Origin: Lysobacteraceae bacterium
GTDB lineage: Bacteria > Pseudomonadota > Gammaproteobacteria > Xanthomonadales > Wenzhouxiangellaceae
Reading direction: 5' to 3'
DNA: 17,352 nucleotides
Assembly: GCA_020201235.1 (NCBI GenBank)
Contig: JAIVHD010000051.1
Span: forward strand, 1-17,352
The position numbers were made by a program, and so were the translations under genes. Under the pieces are notes generated by a model. It was not told the DNA's origin. It saw nothing but the letters and a program-made list of their open reading frames with translations, and did no database searches. Positions 1 to 8,036 of this stretch are shown here, piece after piece; the first letter of the stretch is position 1; every line of letters starts with the position of its first letter.

Positions 1-99
1 GGGCAGTTGGGCGTGCCGTACCGACGCCGGCCTTCAAGCCGGCAAGCGCCGGGTCAAGCCCTGGATCGGTCCGGTTATCCGGAAATTTACCTGATGTAG
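1..99. other. Left-edge segment, possible tail of a truncated gene
   Basis: Two plus-strand frames are open from the window edge, one ending at TGA 92-94 and the other at TAG 97-99, so this may be the last residues of a gene that begins outside the window. Neither tail is recognisable. A small hairpin is visible (GCCGGC at 26-31, GCCGGC at 38-43, six-base loop). It could equally be intergenic sequence. Confidence 0.25.
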
Positions 100-100
100 A

Positions 101-216
101 TCACTCAGCCACGCCCACAGAGGAAAAACCCGGGAACCGCAGATTACGCAGATTCACGCAGATTTTTTATCTGGAATGATTTTCTTCTGCGTTAATCTGC
201 GAAATCTGCGGTCCGC
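101..216. repeat. Dispersed CGCAGATT hairpin repeat, copy 1
   Basis: The left arm (137-164) holds three head-to-tail copies of CGCAGATT spaced 9-10 nt apart. The right arm (186-211) holds three copies of the complement AATCTGCG, so a transcript would fold into a long stem. The block beginning TCACTCAGCC at 101-110 also precedes the second copy at 10996, so the element is larger than the hairpin. It lies 14 nt beyond the stop of the minus-strand beta-helix gene and could act as its 3' RNA structure. I saw no transposase. Confidence 0.8.
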
Positions 217-225
217 TTTGGCGGG

Positions 226-1881
226 TCAATTGAAGCCGTCGCTGAATATCAGGTCGCCCGGGTCAACTTCGCCGAGCACCTCGATGGCCCCGATATCCGG
301 CGTTCCGCCAGCGCTTCTTAAATTGCCGAAGAAGTCGGTTTCCGGTGCCAGGCCGGGATTGGCCGCGTCGATCAGCAGGCTGTCAGCCAGCGGGTAGCCG
401 TCGAAATCGTCGATCGCTGCATTCTCAATGCCGGGTGTGCCGCTGCACAGGCTGTCGCCGGGGCAGGCACCGTGGCGGGCCTGGTAAACGGCGTTGGAAT
501 CCCAGACGAGCTGTTCGGAGGAACCCGAATAATACAGGCAGCTTTGTTGCGACGGATCATGCCAGTAGGGATTGGCGATGATCAGGTTGTTTGCGAACAG
601 CAGCTGCGAGTCCGACGTGCCGCCTCCACCGCTGATGACACAATTGCCTTGCCCGACGATGGTGTTGTTGATCAGGTCCGTTTGCCCGCCGGCTTCCAGC
701 CCGACCGAGACCGTATCGCCCAGCGCACGGCAGTGATCGGTGTCGTGCATGTTGCCTTCGCCCTGGAAGAAGCCGCAATTGCCGACGATGATGGAGTTCT
801 CGATCAGCGCGCTGCGCGAGACCTTGACCTGGTTGCCGGCATTGCTGTCGATCAGTGACCCGCTGATGGTGATCTGTCCTCCGGCACGCATGTGCAGCAG
901 GTCGATGCCGTCGGAGGTATTGTGATGAACCCGGGCATTTTCGAATATCCAGTGGCCTTCGGAATCCGCGGTGCCGAGGCCGTCGCCATAGCCACCACCG
1001 CCCTGGCCCCAGCAGCCGAAGGTGTCGCCGGTCTGCCAGTCTTCGACACAGCCGTTCCAGGCGATTTCGGTATCCACGAACAGCATGGTGCCGGCGTTTG
1101 CACTGTCGGCGCCAATATCGCCGTCCCAGCCGGCCCAGCCGTTGGCGTTGATCTTGACGCTGTCCATGGTCCAGTCAGACAATCGGCCTGCGCGAACGCC
1201 CTGGTTGGCCATGCCATGGATGTTGACGTCGCGCAGGACCACGTTGCTGGAGTCGCGAGCAACGATGCCGGTACTTGCCCACTTGCCGAAAGGCGGCGCG
1301 TCGCGGTTGCAGGCGGCCACTTGGCCGCCGCACTGGCCGTTATGACAATGGAAGTCGATGCAGCTGGCATGATCGGTCACTTCCAGACAGGCAAGCTCGA
1401 CGTTAGAGCTCCCGTCCAGGCTGATGATGGACTGGCTTCGTTCCGTACCCCATAACTCGGGCGCATTGCTGCAGCCGCTTTCGTGACCGGCCCCCAGGAT
1501 GCGTGTCTTCTGGCTTGGCGAGGGACCGCTTGGAATCGGCGGCATCGCGCACTCCCAGGACCAGCTCTGGTGGCAACTGTCGGCACCTGGCGCGCCCACG
1601 CCCATCATGTAGTTTCCGCTACCGATGATTACGCTGTCACCGCCGGCGAACCTGGCCGACCCCCCCGGCGGCAGCGCGACGAACGGGTGTTCCCAGGCGC
1701 AGTCTTGATTGGTTCCGCTACCCGGGTACGGCTGGTTGCTCCGGCCATTACATTCGCTGGCGGTTCCACCGTCAGCGCGAATATAGTAGGTCGCAGCCCA
1801 GGCCCCCGATGCCAGCAGCGACAGCAACAGAAAGACCAGCGCACGTACAGCGCTGCGGGAAAATGATTGGGTTGATTTCAT
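226..1881 (-). CDS. Secreted right-handed beta-helix protein with C-terminal DGFN signature
   Basis: Predicted exported protein of 551 residues. The chosen start is ATG 1881, preceded by GAGAAG; a GTG at 1896 would add five residues. The start is followed by a classical signal peptide (positive residues, then a leucine-rich stretch and a cut near ASGAWA-A). The body carries repeated short beta-strand patterns with many N, G and S residues, typical of right-handed parallel beta-helix proteins. The late segment ending TPDIGAIE resembles the choice-of-anchor Q ending. Cysteines are numerous, suggesting disulphides outside the cytoplasm. The chain ends LIFSDGFN, a short terminal signature also seen in the repeat protein at 13502-13531. 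Substrate and activity are unknown; such folds include polysaccharide lyases, epimerases and adhesins. It is a close paralogue of the gene at 2007-4096. Confidence 0.85.
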   Translation of the reverse strand: MKSTQSFSRSAVRALVFLLLSLLASGAWAATYYIRADGGTASECNGRSNQPYPGSGTNQDCAWEHPFVALPPGGSARFAGGDSVIIGSGNYMMGVGAPGADSCHQSWSWECAMPPIPSGPSPSQKTRILGAGHESGCSNAPELWGTERSQSIISLDGSSNVELACLEVTDHASCIDFHCHNGQCGGQVAACNRDAPPFGKWASTGIVARDSSNVVLRDVNIHGMANQGVRAGRLSDWTMDSVKINANGWAGWDGDIGADSANAGTMLFVDTEIAWNGCVEDWQTGDTFGCWGQGGGGYGDGLGTADSEGHWIFENARVHHNTSDGIDLLHMRAGGQITISGSLIDSNAGNQVKVSRSALIENSIIVGNCGFFQGEGNMHDTDHCRALGDTVSVGLEAGGQTDLINNTIVGQGNCVISGGGGTSDSQLLFANNLIIANPYWHDPSQQSCLYYSGSSEQLVWDSNAVYQARHGACPGDSLCSGTPGIENAAIDDFDGYPLADSLLIDAANPGLAPETDFFGNLRSAGGTPDIGAIEVLGEVDPGDLIFSDGFN

Positions 1882-1972
1882 GGAAAGGCTTCTCACGGTT
1901 GTGAAGATGCTGAACTACAGGTCATGACTTGACGGCTGGCGGGCGCAGCGATGCGCTCGCAGTGCACAAGGG

Positions 1973-1995
1973 GCCCGCGCCAGGACGGCGCGGGC
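1973..1995 (-). terminator. GC-rich hairpin after the split beta-helix gene
   Basis: A perfect 9-bp stem (GCCCGCGCC at 1973-1981, GGCGCGGGC at 1987-1995) with a five-base loop lies 11 nt after the stop at 2007. There is no clear U tract on the minus strand, so it may be a weak terminator or an mRNA-protecting hairpin. Confidence 0.45.
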
Positions 1996-2006
1996 AGATC
2001 AGTCAA

Positions 2007-2693
2007 CTAGAAATTAACCAGCACAGACTCAGAGCAGCTCTGTTGGCCGCTCTGGCAAACCTGGTAGGTCATTTGGTCCGGATCGTCACTTTCGCGGCGG
2101 TCGGAATAGAGGTGGTAGCTGAACGTGCTGGCAATGAGGACGCCATCGCGATAGATGTCGGTGATATCGGTAGAGATGCCGCTCCATCTCAGACGCACGA
2201 AGCGCTTGCCATTGGGACGCTGGAATGCCTTGGCGTTGAGCTTGATGGTCGGCTGGTCGAGCGCCTGGCCGGACACGGAGAGCGTGTCGCTGGTCGTACT
2301 GGAGAGTCCGCTGCTGGTGTCGGTGACCTTGAGCTGAACGATGTAGGTACCACCAGCCGGGTAGACATGCTCGACGATGTTTGAAGTGCTCGCGTTGCCG
2401 TCGCCGAGGGACCACTCGTAGGCAAGCTCGCTACGGTTGTCCATGCTGGCGCTGAGCTGGCAGCTCAGACCCTGACACTGGTAAGTGAACCCGGACGACA
2501 AAAGCGGCTCGGGATCAGGCTCGACCGGTGCCGCCTCGGTGCCGTACTCGATTGCCCCGATGTCCGGGCCGCCACCGCCACCGCGCGACAGACCATGGAA
2601 GTCATTTGCCGGTGCATGTCCGGCATCGGCGGCCGCGATCAGCGCGCTGCTGCTCGTGGGCTCGGCGTTAAACGACTGCAAAGAACCGTTCAC
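2007..2693 (-). pseudogene. 3' part of frameshifted beta-helix gene: choice-of-anchor, PKD and C-terminal beta domain
   Basis: This is the second half of the gene starting at 4096, in a different frame. Its only upstream start-like codon is a GTG at 2693 that overlaps the TGA of the first half. The open frame continues upstream of that GTG as DPGLVNGSL, the usual sequence before the choice-of-anchor block, so translation was originally continuous. It contains the GGGPDIGAIEY block, a Pro/Glu linker, a PKD domain (around residues 70-135, with the pattern YEWSLGDG then GTYIVQLKVTD), and a fibronectin-like terminal domain ending SESVLVNF. The PKD and terminal domains are absent from the paralogue at 226-1881, so the two proteins were built with different ends. 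Confidence 0.8.
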
Positions 2694-4096
2694 GAGGCCG
2701 GGATCACGTCCTTGACCAGGTTGTTTTGCCAGACGATCTGTTCGCCGGATCCCGAGTAGTACAGGCAGCTCTGTTGACCCGGATCATGCCAGTAGGGGGA
2801 GCCGATGATCACGTTGTTGGCGAGTGTCAGCACAGATTGACTGTCACCACCACCGCCACTGATTACGCAGTTGCCTTGCCCGATGATGGTGTTGTTGATC
2901 AGGTCCGTTTGCCCGCCAGCTTCCAGCCCGACCGAGATCGTGTCGCCCAGTGCGCGGCAGTGATCGGAGTCGTGCATGTTGCCCTCGCCCTGGAAGAACT
3001 CGCAATTGCCGACGATGATCGAATTCTCGATCAGCGCGCTGCGCGAGACCTTCACCTGGTTGCCCGCATTGCTTTCGATCAGCGACCTGCGCACGGTAAT
3101 CTGTCCTCCGTCACGCATGTGGAGCAGGTCGATGCCGTCGGAGGTGTTGTGGTGAACCCGGGCATTTTCGAATATCCAGTGCCCTTCGGAATCTGCGGTG
3201 CCGAGGCCGTCGCCGTAGCCGCCACCGCCCTGGCCCCAGCAGCCGAAGGTGTCGCCGGTCTGCCAGTCTTCGACACAGCCGTTCCAGGCGATTTCGGTAT
3301 CTACGAACAGCAGGGTGCCGGCGTTTGCGCTGTCGGCGCCAATATCGCCGTCCCAGCCGGCCCAGCCATTGGCATTGATCTTGACGCGGTCCATGGTCCA
3401 GTCCGACAATCGGCCTGCGCGAACGCCCTGGTTGGCCATGCCATGGATGTTGACGTCGCGCAGGACCACGTTGCTCGAATCGGTCGCGGTAACGCCGGTG
3501 GAGGCCCAGTCGCCCCACGGTGCCGAGGCTCGGTTGCAGGCGGCCACTTGGCCGCCGCACTGGCCGTTATGACAATGGAAGTCGATGCAGCTGGCGTGGT
3601 CGGTCACTTCAAGACAGGCCAGCACCACGTTGGAGCTGCCTTCGAGATTCAGGATCGTGCGGGCGCGCTCGGTGCCCCAGAGTTTGGGCGCGGCCGGGCA
3701 GCCCTGGTCGTATCCGGTGCCGAGGATTCGCGTCGGCTGATCGGCAGAAGGGCCGCTCGGGATCGGCGGCATATGACAGTCCCATGACCAGTCCAGGGCG
3801 CAGCGATCGGCCGATGGCGCGCCGTGGCCCATTCGGTAGTCGCCCTCCCCGATCAGGAGCGTATCGCCACCGGAAATTCTCGGCGCACTGCCTGGTGGCA
3901 GGGCAACGAATGGATGACTCCATGCGCAATCCTGGCTGGTCCCGCTTCCGGGATAGGGTTGGTCAGACAAGCCCGTGCACTGTTGTGCAGTGCCGCCATC
4001 CGGACGTACGAAGTAAGAATCGGCAAGAATGGCAGGACTTGCCAATCCGAGAAACAACATAAAAGGTAGACACGATCTTTTGCCGGAAATGATCAT
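2690..4096 (-). CDS. Secreted beta-helix protein, 5' part of a frameshifted gene
   Basis: This is 468 residues from ATG 4096 (AGAGG eight bases upstream), with a signal peptide ending near SPAILA-D. From about residue 30 to 455 it matches the product of 226-1881 almost residue for residue, with the same cysteines and beta-helix strands. Reading runs into a TGA at 2690-2692 just after WQNNLVKD. The homologous ending is found one frame away at 2007-2693. The whole span is 2090 nt, one short of a multiple of three, which fits a single-base loss. If expressed, the product would lack the last helix turns, the anchor block and the PKD domain. A sequencing error is possible. Function is unknown beyond being exported. 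Confidence 0.8.
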   Translation of the reverse strand: MIISGKRSCLPFMLFLGLASPAILADSYFVRPDGGTAQQCTGLSDQPYPGSGTSQDCAWSHPFVALPPGSAPRISGGDTLLIGEGDYRMGHGAPSADRCALDWSWDCHMPPIPSGPSADQPTRILGTGYDQGCPAAPKLWGTERARTILNLEGSSNVVLACLEVTDHASCIDFHCHNGQCGGQVAACNRASAPWGDWASTGVTATDSSNVVLRDVNIHGMANQGVRAGRLSDWTMDRVKINANGWAGWDGDIGADSANAGTLLFVDTEIAWNGCVEDWQTGDTFGCWGQGGGGYGDGLGTADSEGHWIFENARVHHNTSDGIDLLHMRDGGQITVRRSLIESNAGNQVKVSRSALIENSIIVGNCEFFQGEGNMHDSDHCRALGDTISVGLEAGGQTDLINNTIIGQGNCVISGGGGDSQSVLTLANNVIIGSPYWHDPGQQSCLYYSGSGEQIVWQNNLVKDVIPAS

Positions 4097-4310
4097 TAAA
4101 TGACCTCTTGCGTGAAGGTGTTTGGCGCATGTGGATTGGTGCGCCGCTTGCGCCCCCTGTCTGCAAACAGTGAGCTGGCAAGAGATTATTCCAGTGATCG
4201 GATTGAAAATCTACGCTAAAACGCTAATAAAAAGAATGACTTAGGAGAGGCATCTCACGCGAAGGGGGTTAAATCGTGAATGCTGGCTCAGTGTTCGTGA
4301 GCGCACAAAC
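4097..4310. other. AT-rich upstream region of the beta-helix gene
   Basis: No gene is visible. The stretch 4185-4260 is clearly richer in A and T than its surroundings and contains ACGCTAA twice (4213-4219 and 4221-4227). It is the most likely place for the promoter of the minus-strand gene starting at 4096, but I could not assign -35 and -10 boxes with confidence. Confidence 0.4.
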
Positions 4311-4333
4311 AAAAAAATAACCGCCCGAAGCGG
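4311..4333 (-). terminator. Rho-independent terminator for the exopolysaccharide genes
   Basis: Read on the minus strand, a CCGC-TTCGG-GCGG hairpin (4333 down to 4321) is followed by a T-rich run (4320-4311). It lies about 230 nt beyond the deacetylase stop at 4564 and before the next minus-strand gene, so it would separate the two transcription units. Confidence 0.6.
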
Positions 4334-4355
4334 CCGGGGAGGCCGATTGACGGGT

Positions 4356-4495
4356 CTAGCAGCCTGTCGGACTTGACCGATCTACGCTGAGGGAAAGTCC
4401 GGTTGGAGCCAGATTTTTCGATCTTTTGAGGCGAATAGTGGGCCTATTTAACGAAAAAGAGCGGGAAATCTGGCCCAGGGGTGGTTTTTTCGGGT
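4356..4495. mobile_element. Probable insertion-sequence end remnant
   Basis: The segment begins CTAGCAGCCTGTCGGACTT, which resembles, from memory, the terminal sequence of IS1182-type elements. It continues with an imperfect long hairpin: CCAGATTTTTCG at 4409-4420 pairs with the region 4453-4473 ending AAATCTGG. No transposase reading frame and no second end are present, so at most it is a relic. The family assignment is recall and not a database match. Confidence 0.35.
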
Positions 4496-4528
4496 GGGGA
4501 TTGACGTCGAGACCGCAGTTCCCTGGAG

Positions 4529-4557
4529 GTTTCCTGCGATCGACGTTTCCTGCGATC
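4529..4557. repeat. Short tandem repeat after the deacetylase stop
   Basis: GTTTCCTGCGATC occurs at 4529-4541 and again at 4545-4557, a 16-nt period. It lies just beyond the stop of the deacetylase gene. Significance unknown. Confidence 0.6.
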
Positions 4558-4563
4558 TGCGGG

Positions 4564-5469
4564 TCAGATCAGAATTCGCGCGAACGGTCTGCGCATCAGG
4601 CATTCCAAGCCGCTGAGTTTCCATCTGAAGCTGGTCATTGTGTCGCCATTCCCGACGGCAATTCTCGGCAGCGCGTGCAGCTGTGTGGCATGAAATGAAT
4701 GAAGGTGGCCCATCCGCGTGGTCGTCGCCGATGCAAATCCCAGCTCCCGGGCAATGCGAAACTCGCGGCGGCCCGCTTGTTTTCGGCCGCCAAAAGGATA
4801 GGCCAGGTGCGAGACGGGTCTTCCGACCCATTGCTCGAGAAGTTTTGTCGAGCTTAGCAATTCACGTCGCAATTGAGCGTTATTGAGGGAACTGAATACC
4901 GGGTGGTGGTGCGAATGAGCGCCAATCGTGATCAGCGGATCGTTTGCAAGCGCCCCAACCTGTTTTGCGTCGAGCAGATGATCCCGATACGAAAACGGGA
5001 GCGGGGTGAATCCGCTCCTCAGTTGTTCGAGGAACTGCTCCTGATTGACCGGGGTCATGCGCTTGAGCATTCGGCTGAGTCGAACAAAGCACAGCCGTTT
5101 TCTGTGATTGCCAACGGTATTTTCCGTCCGGTGCCTGCCGTCCCAGTAATAATCCAGCCGTTGTTTGTGGTGGATGATAAATTCCAGCTCATACCACCAT
5201 AAATTACTCGTGTGATCTACGAAGCCGGTGGTGACATAAAGCATTGCGGGCACGCCGTAAGCCTTGAGAATGGGCAGTGCGAGCGTGAGATTATCCAGGT
5301 AGCCGTCATCGAAAGTAACCACAACGGAACGCTTGGGAAGCTTTCTGTCTTGCAACAGCCGGACTGCTTCGGGCAGCGACAGGCAGTTGTAGTCTGTCGC
5401 CAGGTGGCGGATCTGCGCGTCAAACTCGCCCTCGCGCACCATCAATTCGCGATTGGGCGCAAACGGCAT
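4564..5469 (-). CDS. Polysaccharide deacetylase (NodB-type)
   Basis: 301 residues. Members of this family (carbohydrate esterase 4) remove acetyl groups from amino sugars in polysaccharides using a divalent metal. Motif 1 is TFDDGY at 52-57 and motif 2 is HSHHH at 185-189, together giving the Asp-His-His metal triad. YPFGG at 224-228 corresponds to a later motif. Missing from the start is the usual first strand with a YH motif (LMYH-like); the protein begins directly at MPFAPNRELM. A plausible N-terminus (MKMRRNTALITM, from ATG 5521) lies just upstream in another frame, so the gene may have lost a few bases there. There is no signal peptide in the form given. It follows galE by 78 nt in the same direction and fits modification of an exopolysaccharide. 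Confidence 0.85.
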   Translation of the reverse strand: MPFAPNRELMVREGEFDAQIRHLATDYNCLSLPEAVRLLQDRKLPKRSVVVTFDDGYLDNLTLALPILKAYGVPAMLYVTTGFVDHTSNLWWYELEFIIHHKQRLDYYWDGRHRTENTVGNHRKRLCFVRLSRMLKRMTPVNQEQFLEQLRSGFTPLPFSYRDHLLDAKQVGALANDPLITIGAHSHHHPVFSSLNNAQLRRELLSSTKLLEQWVGRPVSHLAYPFGGRKQAGRREFRIARELGFASATTTRMGHLHSFHATQLHALPRIAVGNGDTMTSFRWKLSGLECLMRRPFARILI

Positions 5470-5547
5470 AGTCTTGCCCGGTGGTCATGGTTATTAGTGC
5501 CGTGTTTCTCCGCATTTTCATTCCATGCCCATCGTTTGCTCCGGTGC

Positions 5548-6498
5548 CTACTGCAGGCTCAGGCTGAGCGGGAGTCGCGCGTGCGATTCCAGAGCGTTCC
5601 GGTGTTTTTCCCATTTCCAGGCGGAACCGACAATCAGCTCGATGTCGTCCATTCGGGGTTTCCAGCCGAGGTGCTTCCGAATCCAGCGGTTGTCGGCCAC
5701 GACCGTGGGCATGTCGCCGGGACGGCGCCCCGTCTCACGGATGTCGAGCTTTCGACCACTGACGCGGCTTACCGTCTCCAGAACTTCGCGAACGCTGTAT
5801 CCGTGGCCGTAGCCGCAGTTTGCGGTCAACGACTCATTGTTTTTGCGCAGGTAGGCGAGGGCATGAAGGTGTGCGGTGGCCAGGTCCTCGACGTGGATGT
5901 AGTCCCTGATGCACGTGCCGTCGGGCGTGTCGTAGTCTGTCCCGAAGATTTCCACGTGCGATCGCTGGCCCGTCGCATGCTCGCAGGCCACCTTGACCAG
6001 ATGGGTGGCTTGTGGCGTGTCCTGCCCGATGCGTCCGGCCGCGTCGCTGCCGGCGACATTGAAGTAACGCAAGATCGCATGGCGCATCATAGAGGCGCTG
6101 CACGCATCGCGCAGCATCCATTCGGACATCAGCTTGGAGCGGCCGTAGGGGTTGAGCGGGGCCGGCGCGGATTGCTCGGATGCCACGCCATCGGGCGGCT
6201 CTCCGTAGATGGCGGCCGTGGACGAAAAGATGAAGTGCTTGACGCCATGCTCGACGCAGGCCGCCATCAGCGTGCGTGCCCTGGCTGAATTGGTGTCGTA
6301 GTAGTCGAGCGGGCGGGCCACAGATTCGGGAACGACCGTTTTGGCGGCGAAATGAAGAACCGCCTCGAACCGATACTCCCGGAACAGTGCGTGCAGGAGT
6401 TTCTTGTCGCCGACGTCGCCCTCGACCAGGTGACCGTACAGCACGGCATTGGCGCTGCCGGTGCTCAGGTTGTCCAGCACCACGACGGCGACGGTCAT
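5548..6498 (-). CDS. galE: UDP-glucose 4-epimerase homologue lacking the N-terminal NAD-binding motif
   Basis: 316 residues of the short-chain dehydrogenase/epimerase fold. GalE interconverts UDP-glucose and UDP-galactose (or the N-acetyl forms), supplying sugars for polysaccharide assembly. Visible are the second Rossmann strand VVVLDNLSTG, HFAAKTVVPESV, the catalytic serine region FSSTAAIYG (91-99) and the YxxxK pair Tyr118/Lys122. The beginning is odd: GalE proteins normally start with about 20-25 residues carrying TGGAGYIGSH, which binds the NAD pyrophosphate. None of this is present. The ATG at 6498 overlaps the TGA of the upstream sugar transferase (ATGA), and reading further upstream in this frame gives no glycine-rich motif. 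A deletion seems to have fused the transferase end to a decapitated epimerase, so catalytic activity is doubtful. Confidence 0.9.
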   Translation of the reverse strand: MTVAVVVLDNLSTGSANAVLYGHLVEGDVGDKKLLHALFREYRFEAVLHFAAKTVVPESVARPLDYYDTNSARARTLMAACVEHGVKHFIFSSTAAIYGEPPDGVASEQSAPAPLNPYGRSKLMSEWMLRDACSASMMRHAILRYFNVAGSDAAGRIGQDTPQATHLVKVACEHATGQRSHVEIFGTDYDTPDGTCIRDYIHVEDLATAHLHALAYLRKNNESLTANCGYGHGYSVREVLETVSRVSGRKLDIRETGRRPGDMPTVVADNRWIRKHLGWKPRMDDIELIVGSAWKWEKHRNALESHARLPLSLSLQ

Positions 6499-8036
6499 CG
6501 GCTTCCCCGCCGGAACAGAACGACTTCGGCGGTCTGAAGCAGAATCTCCAGGTCGAACAGCATGTTTTGTTCCTTGATGTAGTAAAGGTCGTAGCGAAGC
6601 TTCTCTTCGGCGTCTTTGACCGAGGCACCGTAGGGGTACCTGAGTTGTGCCCAGCCGCTTAGACCGGGCGCGACGCTGTGCCGAAGTCCGTAATACGGGA
6701 TCTGCTGCTTAAGCTGGGCGACAATTTCCGGCCTCTCCGGCCGGGGGCCGACCATGCTCATATCGCCTCGCAAGACGTTGTAGAGCTGTGGTAGCTCATC
6801 CAGGCGGAACTTGCGCACAAAGTGGCCGACACGCGTGACTCGATTGTCGTCGGTACTGGCCCAGCGCGCCACGCCGTCGCTTTCGGCGTCCGAGCGCATG
6901 CTTCGGAACTTGTAAAGCGTGAAGATGCAATCGCCTTCGCCGACGCGCTCCTGCCGATACAGCACCGGCTCGCGGCCCTTGCACTCGATCCAGATGACCA
7001 GAGCGACCAGCAGCATCACCGGCCAGGCCAGCGCAAACACCATGGCCGCAGCGGCCAGGTCGAAAGCTCGCTTGCTAAATCGCCGCATTACGGAGCGATC
7101 GAAGTGATTGGTGAAGACGAACCACGATGGCCGCAGGCCTTCCAGCATGACCCGGCCCAACTCGCGTTCGTAGAACGTATCGAGGCGAAAAACACTGATC
7201 CCGGCCAGTCTGCAGCTCATCAGTTCGTCCATGGAAAGGCAATTACGCAAATCGTTCGTGGTCACAACGATGTCGTCGATCTGACGTTCGAATGCCAGAT
7301 CCAGCAGGGACCCTGACTGCTCCGGGTGCCGTTGTCCTATCGGTGCCGGAGAGGATCGTCCGATGGTTTGTTCCGGCGGTACGATGCCGACAATGCTGAC
7401 GCGATTGCAGTGATTTCGTGCCAATGTGTCGGCCACATCCGCCCGGGACGTGCTGTCCGAACCGACAAGCAGTACACGGCGCCTCAATGCATTGCCGCCG
7501 GACAAAGAAGCAAAGGCGAACCGCGAGACGAGCAGCAATAGAAAAGCAAAAAAGATCGAAAACATATAGATTTCCCAGCCCATTGAGTAGCCCGGCATGG
7601 CCGAATAGAGCACCATCAGCGCAAGCGACCCTGCGGCTACGGAGAGAACCAGGCGGACCAGCGTCCCGCTGGATACGTTCGGTAGGTCATGACTGTGCCG
7701 CTGGTAGAGCCCGAGGGTCACCATCGACAACCAGACCGTTGCTGCAAACAGAACGCTGGTGATCGCAATGGATTCCATGGCGGCTGACAGCGAAGCCGCA
7801 TCACCGGGAAACCGGATTCGGGCCGCGACCCACGGTGCCAAAAGCAACAGGCCGATTTCGATCCCGGCCAGCAACACGAATGACCGCAGGCTTTGCTGGC
7901 GCATGAGCCGACGCAGCAGCCCGAGCCGCATTTGTCCGCGTGAGGCCAGTATCGGAGAACGATCGACTGGATTTGCGGGCACTGAATCTCTGGACCGCTC
8001 CATAGCACTTGTGGGGGTATCTACAATTCTGAGCAT
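6495..8036 (-). CDS. Undecaprenyl-phosphate sugar phosphotransferase, EpsB-like
   Basis: 513 residues; ATG 8036 is preceded by AGGAAA. This polyprenyl glycosylphosphotransferase starts exopolysaccharide synthesis by moving a sugar phosphate from a nucleotide sugar onto undecaprenyl phosphate in the inner membrane. Four hydrophobic helices (about 52-74, 88-110, 126-147, 153-177) precede a Rossmann-like central domain starting RRRVLLVGSDS (186). A fifth membrane segment (325-350) leads into the catalytic bacterial sugar transferase domain, with YRQERVG (360-366), LYKFRSMRSDAE, KFRLDELPQLYNVLRGDMS and MVGPRPERP (428-436). The end, DAEEKLRYDLYYIKEQ, resembles the EpsB version linked to PEP-CTERM/exosortase loci, though no exosortase lies here. 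It is first in a leftward operon with galE and the deacetylase. Confidence 0.95.
   Translation of the reverse strand: MLRIVDTPTSAMERSRDSVPANPVDRSPILASRGQMRLGLLRRLMRQQSLRSFVLLAGIEIGLLLLAPWVAARIRFPGDAASLSAAMESIAITSVLFAATVWLSMVTLGLYQRHSHDLPNVSSGTLVRLVLSVAAGSLALMVLYSAMPGYSMGWEIYMFSIFFAFLLLLVSRFAFASLSGGNALRRRVLLVGSDSTSRADVADTLARNHCNRVSIVGIVPPEQTIGRSSPAPIGQRHPEQSGSLLDLAFERQIDDIVVTTNDLRNCLSMDELMSCRLAGISVFRLDTFYERELGRVMLEGLRPSWFVFTNHFDRSVMRRFSKRAFDLAAAAMVFALAWPVMLLVALVIWIECKGREPVLYRQERVGEGDCIFTLYKFRSMRSDAESDGVARWASTDDNRVTRVGHFVRKFRLDELPQLYNVLRGDMSMVGPRPERPEIVAQLKQQIPYYGLRHSVAPGLSGWAQLRYPYGASVKDAEEKLRYDLYYIKEQNMLFDLEILLQTAEVVLFRRGSR

Noticed and set aside
2690..2693. GTGA overlap as a genuine start of a separate PKD protein
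   Set aside because: The frame is homologous to the paralogue's ending upstream of the GTG, so the coding sequence did not begin there.
2726..3787. Long open frame on the plus strand, antisense to the second beta-helix gene (353 codons)
   Set aside because: A similar antisense frame lies over the paralogue only because the DNA is nearly identical. It has no plausible start signal and a composition that mirrors the sense strand.
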